This document shows positions 1 to 5,574 of a stretch of 6,901 nt of DNA, one piece after another (position 1 is the stretch's first letter; each line of letters starts with the position of its first letter). The position numbers and the translations under genes are program-made. Source of the stretch: Bacteroidia bacterium (GTDB lineage: Bacteria; Bacteroidota; Bacteroidia; Bacteroidales; Azobacteroidaceae); assembly GCA_025999255.1 (NCBI GenBank), contig BNXB01000069.1:1-6901 (forward strand). Reading direction: 5' to 3'. A model generated the notes under the pieces. The model saw nothing but the letters and a program-made list of their open reading frames with translations, was not told the DNA's origin and searched no databases.

Positions 1-118
1 CGTGAAATATTCTCAAATCCAAAATAAAAGGAAATTTATTTATTCCGGGAAATTGTTATCTAAAATAGTTTAAATAATTGATTTTCAGTATTTAATCAAA
101 TGATATTGTTATTATAAA
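1..118 (+). repeat. Left arm of a perfect 118-bp inverted repeat flanking lanB
   Basis: Bases 1-118 are the exact reverse complement of 2331-2448; base i pairs with base 2449-i with no mismatch. The arm holds the last seven LanB codons and the TGA stop (96-98), followed by the region downstream of the gene. At the inner edge, perfect identity ends at base 119, but a degraded match continues about 25 bp further (for example AAACGA, and GAAT further in). The outer edge cannot be defined because the arm begins at the first base of the window. An internal 6-bp inverted pair, TTGATT (78-83) and AATCAA (94-99), surrounds a 10-bp spacer and overlaps the lanB stop. It could be a recombinase half-site pair, but in AT-rich DNA it may be chance. 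Confidence 0.97.
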
Positions 119-2279
119 AAACGACAATACATTCATTCGGATAAGGATTCCCATTTTCATCCCTGACGACAGAATTACCGGGATCATACAAAAACTCTTT
201 CAAAGATATCGTTTCCCTTTTCTTAATTACCGAAAACAAAGCCCGGATACTTCGCGCATTTTCCCAATCAACCAGCAGTTCATTGTCTCCGTCCGGTAAT
301 AACATTTTTTGTGGAAGATGGTATTTTTCCTTCCATTTACCTGTTTCCATAATCAATTGTTCTTCATCCTCTATTGCAAACAAATGTTTCATTTCCCTTG
401 TTTTAATTTTCCATGTCGCCAAAGAAAGTATGGTATTCCGGTATCGCACACGGGGCAGAAAGTTTAATTCATTACTCAAATATCCCCAATTAAAATATAA
501 ACCTCCTCTTCCGTGTTGCATTTGCATATCGCAAAGAAACCGGTAAACAGGCATGGAGCTATTCCGGTAATTATGAGCATTGGTTAACCGCGGTATGATT
601 TCCTTTTTCAGCTTTTTCGAACGCAGGCAGATTCTTCCCTGCCGGACGGACAGATACAAATCCGACATATAAACCAATCGATTTTCAGGCAAATCGGAAT
701 TGGACAAATACAAAATTTCATAATCGCGGATATGTGGGCGAGACAGAACATTCCCAACCCTCGAATCAGGTAAATGCGCTATTTCCGCCAAAAGAACATC
801 CGACGCCAATTCCTGTTCTTTTGCTGCCACCTCATCCACGAAGCGGGCAATATTTTCATCCGTATGGGCAAAGCGGGCTAACAGGTTAGCTCCGCAAACT
901 CCGAAAAAACCATTCAGTAGAATCATCGGATTATCGGAACCGGATTTCAGGATTTCGAACATGGAATGGATTGTGAGAGGCAAATCATCCCAATGGGTAT
1001 TGAAATTCTTTACATCATCGTCGCAAAGAACGATTTCATGTTCATTCCGCTTCAAAACCTCCAGGGTCTTCTGAAATAAAACCGACAGGAAAATATTCGA
1101 TTGAAAATTCATTCCCTGACCCGCCTGACCGGGTACGTAAAAATTTTCCAGCAAAGGCGAAATGTCCCCGGATTCCTTATTCACCGGATAGCCGATGCCG
1201 ATTTCAGGATCCAAAACCTCCATGAGAGAAACTTCCCGGTATTCATAGCGACTGTAAAAAGCCTGTTGAAACTGTTTCAACGTTTCGTTCTTGCTTCCGA
1301 AAGTAATTTTATTCAAGAATGTCATTACCGATTGGAGTTCATTTACAATATCGTTCCCCAATGTAGCTTTTACGACATTCCTTGTCATATCGACCTGAAA
1401 TAAAAACCGCTCTTCATATGGAATTTTGATTTCCTTAATCTTTTGGATAATATTCCGGTATAGTTCCATATTATTCTTTTGATTGGAATCCAGTTGATAA
1501 AGCATTTTTTGAATTTCTTTAACGGACGATATCAATAATTCATTGGTATTCAATTCTTCCAGGATCCGGATTATACGGGTAAAAAAATCATCTCCGGTTA
1601 CCGAAGGACTTATCTCGCCGACTATGATTTGAGAATCTATCAATTCCTCTATAAATGCCAAAGCCTCGTCCGGTTCAATTTTATTATCAACCAGGTAAGT
1701 CAAAAGCTCATTTATTTTTACGCCTTTTCCCGCCATTTTTAAAAGGACGTCCAGATAAACGGAACGAACGACAGAAGTTATCCGGTGAATTCTTCTTGAT
1801 TTTACATATTGATATTCGACATACCGGTATTTTTTCCCTACCGGATACAAAGTAGTGTTGAGATAATACTTCATATTTTCCCTGATACCGGATAGTTTCG
1901 ATAACTCCTGGGATAATGTACATAAAAAGTACATATCCAGACGGGTAACCCGATTGAAATTTCCCAATACAATATTGGTTTTGTCACCATCGGTAATACG
2001 ACCCGGTGAACATCCTGCAAATAATCCGAAAGGGGTGCAACGCGAAGACATCCGGCTGATATACCGGTATAAGGCCGATTCTATCCGTCGTTTTTCATCT
2101 TTATTCGGTATATTTCCGGATAAATATTTCTGTAATTCGGTATATAAAACAGGAGAAGCTACGTAAATGGCCTCCTGAACCAACGGATTTTGAATTTTTA
2201 CCTCAAACGAATCTTCTTCTAAAGAATTGAAAGGAGATTGAGAAACCCGGATAAAAAACGAATCAAATACATTGTACAT
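96..2279 (-). CDS. lanB: Class I lanthipeptide dehydratase, glutamylation-domain (split LanB) protein
   Basis: The protein (727 aa) matches the N-terminal, Glu-tRNA-dependent domain of LanB enzymes, which attaches glutamate to Ser/Thr of a leader-bound precursor in the cytoplasm. Visible family marks are FFIRVSQSPF near residues 8-17, RCTPFGLFAG (80-89), TRLDMYFL (112-119), RYEYREVSLMEVLDPEIGIGY (start 344), NGFFGVCGANLLARF (456-470), AEIAHLPDSRVGNVLSRP (498-515), YRFLCDMQMQ (579-588) and LPRVRYRNTILSLATW (608-623). It ends with a PNECIVVFYNNN strand near 714-725, the usual end of this domain, so it looks complete. The ~300-residue elimination domain of full-length LanB (NisB is about 990 aa) is absent. 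This fits a split system like that of pinensins, with the partner gene expected beyond the left edge. The start is supported by AAGGA five bases upstream of the ATG, and no other ATG occurs before the in-frame stop at 2346-2348. Its last codons and stop lie in the left repeat arm. Confidence 0.93.
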   Translation of the reverse strand: MYNVFDSFFIRVSQSPFNSLEEDSFEVKIQNPLVQEAIYVASPVLYTELQKYLSGNIPNKDEKRRIESALYRYISRMSSRCTPFGLFAGCSPGRITDGDKTNIVLGNFNRVTRLDMYFLCTLSQELSKLSGIRENMKYYLNTTLYPVGKKYRYVEYQYVKSRRIHRITSVVRSVYLDVLLKMAGKGVKINELLTYLVDNKIEPDEALAFIEELIDSQIIVGEISPSVTGDDFFTRIIRILEELNTNELLISSVKEIQKMLYQLDSNQKNNMELYRNIIQKIKEIKIPYEERFLFQVDMTRNVVKATLGNDIVNELQSVMTFLNKITFGSKNETLKQFQQAFYSRYEYREVSLMEVLDPEIGIGYPVNKESGDISPLLENFYVPGQAGQGMNFQSNIFLSVLFQKTLEVLKRNEHEIVLCDDDVKNFNTHWDDLPLTIHSMFEILKSGSDNPMILLNGFFGVCGANLLARFAHTDENIARFVDEVAAKEQELASDVLLAEIAHLPDSRVGNVLSRPHIRDYEILYLSNSDLPENRLVYMSDLYLSVRQGRICLRSKKLKKEIIPRLTNAHNYRNSSMPVYRFLCDMQMQHGRGGLYFNWGYLSNELNFLPRVRYRNTILSLATWKIKTREMKHLFAIEDEEQLIMETGKWKEKYHLPQKMLLPDGDNELLVDWENARSIRALFSVIKKRETISLKEFLYDPGNSVVRDENGNPYPNECIVVFYNNNII

Positions 2280-2284
2280 TCTAA

Positions 2285-2304
2285 TCCTTTTTTGTCCAAA
2301 AGTA
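2285..2304 (-). promoter_or_regulatory. Ribosome binding site and possible -7 box of lanB
   Basis: On the minus strand, AAGGA (2285-2289) lies five bases before the lanB ATG, the clearest Shine-Dalgarno-like site in the window. TACTTTTG (2297-2304) fits the Bacteroidota -7 consensus TAnnTTTG. No good -33 TTG is seen at 19-21 bases upstream, and the implied leader would be only about 10 bases. The promoter is therefore weakly supported, while the ribosome site is good. Both sit inside the repeat-bounded segment. Confidence 0.4.
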
Positions 2305-2330
2305 ATTGATAATATATGAATTATCGTTTG

Positions 2331-2448
2331 TTTATAATAACAATATCATTTGATTAAATACTGAAAATCAATTATTTAAACTATTTTAGATAACAATTTC
2401 CCGGAATAAATAAATTTCCTTTTATTTTGGATTTGAGAATATTTCACG
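2331..2448 (-). repeat. Right arm of the 118-bp inverted repeat, upstream of lanB
   Basis: This is the reverse complement of 1-118, base for base. It lies 51 bp upstream of the lanB start. On the plus strand, bases 2330-2353 read V-Y-N-N-N-I-I-stop, a second copy of the LanB C-terminal tail facing away from lanB. Just inside the arm, the plus-strand frame reads E-L-S-F-V-Y against E-C-I-V-V-F-Y in LanB, then meets a TAA at 2303-2305. The right arm therefore resembles the 3' end of a lanB gene rather than a simple recombination site. Outside the arm, from 2449, the sequence is unique within the window. Confidence 0.97.
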
Positions 2449-2721
2449 TTCCTGATCCCGGATATAATAGAGGCCGTCAAAAATATACAACCATTTCCCA
2501 CGCTAATTATCCGTCTCGCTTGACTTGTTTAAGATAATTTCCCGAATTCTTATCTTGTGACTGCAAACTTAGAGTTTTTTCATAATAATATTGCTCTCAA
2601 ACTCTTTATCGCGATAACCATCAGCAAAACGCAAAGGTTCAAAATTAATAAATGCATAAGGCGCATTTCCAGAAAATAACAAAACTCTACTAACCTGATA
2701 TAAGTCAAGATAGGATTAAAA
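2449..2721. other. Intergenic stretch without a recognised gene
   Basis: The gap between the right repeat arm and the precursor terminator holds no complete recognisable gene. It contains a short leftward open frame (described separately) and a 7-bp inverted repeat, AAGATAA (2531-2537) with TTATCTT (2550-2556). The loop of that hairpin contains TTTCCCG. The stem is not followed by a T-run on either strand, so it is not a convincing terminator. The sequence AGATAA-TTTCCCG-AAT around 2532-2547 resembles AGATAACAATTTCCCGGAAT inside the right arm (about 2387-2406) with small gaps. This could be a degenerate extra copy of an arm core or chance. Confidence 0.5.
2569..2715 (-). pseudogene. Possible remnant of a C-terminal coding fragment, unidentified
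   Basis: A 48-codon leftward frame is open between TAA at 2716-2718 and TAA at 2569-2571. It has no ATG near its beginning; the only Met is close to the end (IIMKKL). The residues look like an ordinary globular protein tail (for example FSGNAPYAFINFEPLRFADG, then YRDKEFESN) rather than low-complexity translation of AT-rich DNA. I do not recognise the family. It may be the truncated 3' end of a gene removed by rearrangement near the repeat, or a chance frame. The terminator hairpin abuts its upstream end. Confidence 0.25.
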
Positions 2722-2764
2722 TAAAGAGACCTAATCCTATTAAGTTCAGGACTTAGTCTCTTTA
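2722..2764 (-). terminator. Probable terminator of the precursor peptide transcript
   Basis: TAAAGAGAC (2722-2730) pairs with GTCTCTTTA (2756-2764), and the stem continues with TAA/TTA and TCCT/AGGA around two single-base bulges and a 9-base loop. On the minus strand the stem is followed by TTTTAAT, a short T-rich tail. It lies about 80 bp downstream of the precursor stop and separates that gene from lanB. The descending strand of this stem can also pair with a second segment: ATAGGATTA (2710-2718) is the perfect complement of TAATCCTAT (2732-2740). Two mutually exclusive hairpins are thus possible. Confidence 0.65.
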
Positions 2765-2842
2765 ATTGTCAATAATCATTATAATTTAAGTTATGCAGTT
2801 TTAAGGTTCATTTTTAATTTCGTGAGAAATACAATATATATT

Positions 2843-3073
2843 TTATACTATCCCATTACACGTATACTTTGACCCACAAGTATCTTCACATGAACCGTAA
2901 TATTCAGATTCGGGCTCCTCCTCTTCTTCAGACTCTTCTCCTGGACAAGGAACACCCACACCAGTAGGACACATGAGAAATATTGATTCTATAATTCCTC
3001 CTCCTTTAATTTGGTTCATTTCGTTTCCATCAAGATTAGAAACAATTTCTTTTTTCAATGTTAATTTTTTCAT
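2843..3073 (-). CDS. lanA: Class I lanthipeptide precursor peptide with double-glycine leader
   Basis: This 76-residue peptide begins MKKLTLKKEIVSNLDGNEMN and ends its leader at K-G-G (23-25), with an extra Gly at 26. That is the leader form of Bacteroidota natural-product precursors processed at GG and seen with LanB/LanC enzymes. The core (about 26-76) has five cysteines (35, 43, 62, 66, 72) and eight Ser/Thr (29, 37, 48, 56, 61, 65, 68, 71). Each Cys has a Ser/Thr four to six residues before it (S29/C35, T37/C43, S56/C62, S61/C66, S68/C72), compatible with up to five (methyl)lanthionine rings; this pairing is inferred. An acidic run, E46-E57, divides the core into a two-Cys and a three-Cys part. 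It is transcribed in the same direction as lanB and lanC but stands alone, with its own promoter and terminator signals. No Shine-Dalgarno is seen. The leader motif beginning at this Met sets the start. Confidence 0.9.
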   Translation of the reverse strand: MKKLTLKKEIVSNLDGNEMNQIKGGGIIESIFLMCPTGVGVPCPGEESEEEEEPESEYYGSCEDTCGSKYTCNGIV

Positions 3074-3114
3074 TGTAAATTCATTTTAAATATTAATACT
3101 CTACACAAGAACAC

Positions 3115-3133
3115 TTTGACAAAATTAGTCAAA
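3115..3133 (-). promoter_or_regulatory. Precursor promoter with a palindrome centred on its -7 box
   Basis: On the minus strand, TAATTTTG (3120-3127) fits the Bacteroidota -7 consensus TAnnTTTG, 46 bases before the precursor ATG. TTG triplets lie 15 and 22 bases further upstream, so the -33 spacing is only approximate. The same site is the centre of a perfect inverted repeat, TTTGAC (3115-3120), seven bases, GTCAAA (3128-3133). A regulator bound there would cover the -7 element, so it is a candidate operator; no regulator binding is demonstrated. Confidence 0.5.
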
Positions 3134-3225
3134 AAAAAATAGCAATAATCAATTTATAATAACAACACGATCAGTTAAAATGCTATAAATAAATTAGTTA
3201 AAAAATAAACAATAACAATTTTACC

Positions 3226-3263
3226 AGATTTTATAAATCTAATAATAAAATTACTTATTTTTG
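3226..3263 (+). promoter_or_regulatory. Putative promoter of the S41 protease gene with an upstream palindrome
   Basis: TATTTTTG (3256-3263) fits the -7 consensus TAnnTTTG and lies 33 bases before the chosen ATG at 3297. No TTG is present at the -33 position. Instead, a perfect palindrome, AGATTT-TAT-AAATCT (3226-3240), occupies roughly that region. It might be an activator or repressor site that substitutes for the missing -33 element. The arms are AT-rich, so chance occurrence is possible. Confidence 0.4.
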
Positions 3264-3296
3264 CCAAATCCAGATTCAAACTTAAAAAGAAAAAGT

Positions 3297-5564
3297 ATGA
3301 AAACAAGACTTATCCTCTTTTCAATTTTTATCTCAATAGTCATATCTGCTTGTCATAAAACAAATTCAGAATTCAATCTGGACTTTGAGACTCTTGAAAA
3401 CACATCTTCAATCAATGATTCTTCAACCGGACGGATAAGGACGGGACTCCATACCTCTTCCGATTATAATTATATTATTTCTTTGGATTCTACAGAAACC
3501 AAAAATAGAAAATCCTCAGCTTGTATTGAATTCACAGGAGATTGTCCCTCCTCCGCAAATTTAGTATTTATCCTTCCCGAAAATTACGACGGAAAAAAAA
3601 TTTCCCTTTCCGGATACATTAAAACAAAAAATGTAACAGACGGTAACGCAGGATTATGTATATCTATAAGCCCGCTTGTTGCACAGAATGATACGTCAAT
3701 TAAAATAACCGGGACAACCGAATGGAAGCGATATGAAATGACAATGAATTTACAACCCGACATAACAGAAGAAATTATTGTGGGTGGGTATTTATCCGGG
3801 AAAGGGAAAATGTGGTTAAACGGTTTGAAAGTAACAATCGACGGAAAAGATATTCAACACTCAAAACCGTATAAACGAAAAATATTTCCCGCCGAAAAAG
3901 ATACGGTCTTCAATACTATTCCGGTTGTTATTTTTCCGGAATTATCCGAACAAGAAGTCAACAATTTGGAATTATTAGGAAAAATATGGGGATTCTTAAA
4001 ATATCATCATCCTTTTATCGCAAAAGGAAACTGTAACTGGGATTACGAACTGCTCAGGATGCTGCCAATTTACCTGAAAGCAAACGACAACAAACAAAGA
4101 GATCGGATTTTACTGGATTGGATTAACAAGTATGGAAAGATTCCTACGGATGAAACCATCCGGACAACTGCCGATAACGCTTTTATAAAGCCTGATTTAT
4201 CCTGGGCTGAGAACGATAATATAAGTCCCGATTTAAAAACATTGTTAAAAAAAATCTACCAAAACCGATATCAAGGGAATCAGTATTATGTTCGAATAGG
4301 AAACGGTACCGGAGGGGCAGTGTTTTTAAATGAAAAACCCTATTCCCAAATGCCTTATCCGGATGACGGAGTCCGGTTGTTGGCTTTGTACAGGTATTGG
4401 AATATGATACACTATTTTTTCCCTTACAAATATTTGACTGATAAAGACTGGAATACTGTACTGAAAGAATATATTCCGGACTTCATTGGTGCAAAAAACG
4501 AACTGGAGTACGAATTAACCGTTCTCAGGCTCATTGGGGAGGTATGCGATACCCATGCCGGACTGTGGAAAGGCGGAGATAAAATAGACTCATTAAGAGG
4601 AAACCGGCAGGCTCCGTTTCAGGTTCAATTTATTGAAAATAAGTTGGTAATAACAAATTTTTATATAGATTCTAACTTTGCTGAAAGAGCAGGAATAAGT
4701 ACCGATCTGAAAATAGGAGACATTATAACCCATATCGATGGGAAATCGGTTACTTCTATCGTAGACAGCATTAAAAGATATTATCCTGCATCCAATGAAG
4801 CAGCCAGGTTAAGAAATATAGCCAATAATTTATTACGTTCTAATGAATATACCATTTCTATTAATTACATATCATCCAATAAAATAAAGCAAAAGAAAAT
4901 AATTTTGGCAGACAGGAAAGATGTACTACATAAAAAACGCCAAAAAGATATTACCAAATGTTATAAATTTTTAGACGGAAATATCGGCTACATCACTTTG
5001 AAATCCATAAAAAATGAAGATATTCCCATTATCAAAAAGGAATTTATGAACACCGAAGGAATTGTCATCGACATCCGCAACTATCCCTCTGCAAATACAC
5101 GTATGTTAGTTAGCAATCTTATATCAAAACCTACTGCTTTCGTAAAATGGACAGTAAATACAAATAACCCGGGCGAATTTATATTCGAAAATGGATATGA
5201 AATCCCCAAATCGGAAAAGTACTATCAGGGGAAAGTTATAGTCATTGTCAACGAAGAAACTCAAAGCGCTGCAGAATTTGCGGCAATGGCCTTCCGAACA
5301 GGAGACAATACGACAATTATCGGGAGTACAACTGCCGGAGCTGATGGAAATGTATCGGAAATACTTCTTCCGGGTGGATTAAAAACATGGATTTCAGGTA
5401 TTGGCATCTATTATCCGGACGGACGGGAAACCCAACGTGTCGGAATTGTACCGGATATTGAGGTAAAACCCACTATCAAAGGTATTCGGGAAGGTCGCGA
5501 TGAACTTTTGGAAAAAGCGATTGAGATTATCAAGGAAGAGCAAAAATCGAAAAAAGTTAAATGA
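3297..5564 (+). CDS. S41-family (tricorn/C-terminal-processing-like) peptidase, predicted lipoprotein
   Basis: The 755-residue protein starts MKTRLILFSIFISIVISACH, a lipoprotein signal with lipobox ISAC and lipidated Cys at residue 19, so it should be anchored in the envelope facing the periplasm or outside. Residues ~25-185 look like a beta-rich jelly-roll module (LDFE at the start, KMWLNGLKVTIDG at the end). A helical region (225-425) follows, including WGFLKYHHPF and RYWNMIHYFFPYKY. A PDZ-like segment (about 440-535) holds RAGISTDLKIGDIITHIDGK. The S41 catalytic core spans ~560-725. The probable nucleophile is Ser657 in NEETQSAAEF, with STTAGADG and VGIVPDIEV further on; His420 in CDTHAGLW matches the tricorn-type His position. 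An upstream in-frame TTG (3261) overlaps the promoter -7 box, so the ATG at 3297 is preferred. The gene is divergent from the precursor and converges on lanC with a 10-bp gap. Its substrate is unknown; it could degrade or process the modified peptide, or be unrelated. Confidence 0.88.
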   Translation: MKTRLILFSIFISIVISACHKTNSEFNLDFETLENTSSINDSSTGRIRTGLHTSSDYNYIISLDSTETKNRKSSACIEFTGDCPSSANLVFILPENYDGKKISLSGYIKTKNVTDGNAGLCISISPLVAQNDTSIKITGTTEWKRYEMTMNLQPDITEEIIVGGYLSGKGKMWLNGLKVTIDGKDIQHSKPYKRKIFPAEKDTVFNTIPVVIFPELSEQEVNNLELLGKIWGFLKYHHPFIAKGNCNWDYELLRMLPIYLKANDNKQRDRILLDWINKYGKIPTDETIRTTADNAFIKPDLSWAENDNISPDLKTLLKKIYQNRYQGNQYYVRIGNGTGGAVFLNEKPYSQMPYPDDGVRLLALYRYWNMIHYFFPYKYLTDKDWNTVLKEYIPDFIGAKNELEYELTVLRLIGEVCDTHAGLWKGGDKIDSLRGNRQAPFQVQFIENKLVITNFYIDSNFAERAGISTDLKIGDIITHIDGKSVTSIVDSIKRYYPASNEAARLRNIANNLLRSNEYTISINYISSNKIKQKKIILADRKDVLHKKRQKDITKCYKFLDGNIGYITLKSIKNEDIPIIKKEFMNTEGIVIDIRNYPSANTRMLVSNLISKPTAFVKWTVNTNNPGEFIFENGYEIPKSEKYYQGKVIVIVNEETQSAAEFAAMAFRTGDNTTIIGSTTAGADGNVSEILLPGGLKTWISGIGIYYPDGRETQRVGIVPDIEVKPTIKGIREGRDELLEKAIEIIKEEQKSKKVK

Positions 5565-5574
5565 TTTGTCTTTG

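Larger units (their letters stand above)
1..2448. other. Candidate invertible (or duplicated-end) segment carrying lanB
   Basis: Two identical 118-bp arms in inverted orientation enclose 2212 bp containing one complete gene and nothing else. Recombination between the arms would flip lanB and leave its reading frame intact, because both arms encode the same C-terminal tail and stop. A possible -7 box and a good ribosome binding site lie inside the segment, between the right arm and the ATG, so the gene might be transcribed in either orientation if that promoter is real. No recombinase gene is in the window. Alternatives are the remnant of a second, oppositely oriented lanB whose body was deleted, long terminal repeats of a mobile unit, or an assembly artefact at a contig end. 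The perfect repeat is observed; invertibility is inferred. Confidence 0.5.

Noticed and set aside
283..2166. Several rightward and one leftward open frames of 66-100 codons within lanB
   Set aside because: They lie opposite or out of frame to a gene with strong family motifs and show no recognisable domains; they are shadows.
1..2448. Insertion sequence with lanB as cargo
   Set aside because: No transposase is present, and a target-site duplication cannot be checked because the left arm starts at the window edge. The arms contain lanB coding sequence, which does not suit ordinary terminal repeats.
2531..2556. Hairpin AAGATAA/TTATCTT as an intrinsic terminator
   Set aside because: The stem is only 7 bp, its loop is 12 bases, and no T-run follows on either strand.
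3261..3296. N-terminal extension of the S41 protease from a TTG codon
   Set aside because: The TTG overlaps the putative -7 box, and the extension would put charged residues ahead of an otherwise standard lipoprotein signal peptide. The ATG at 3297 gives the right signal length.
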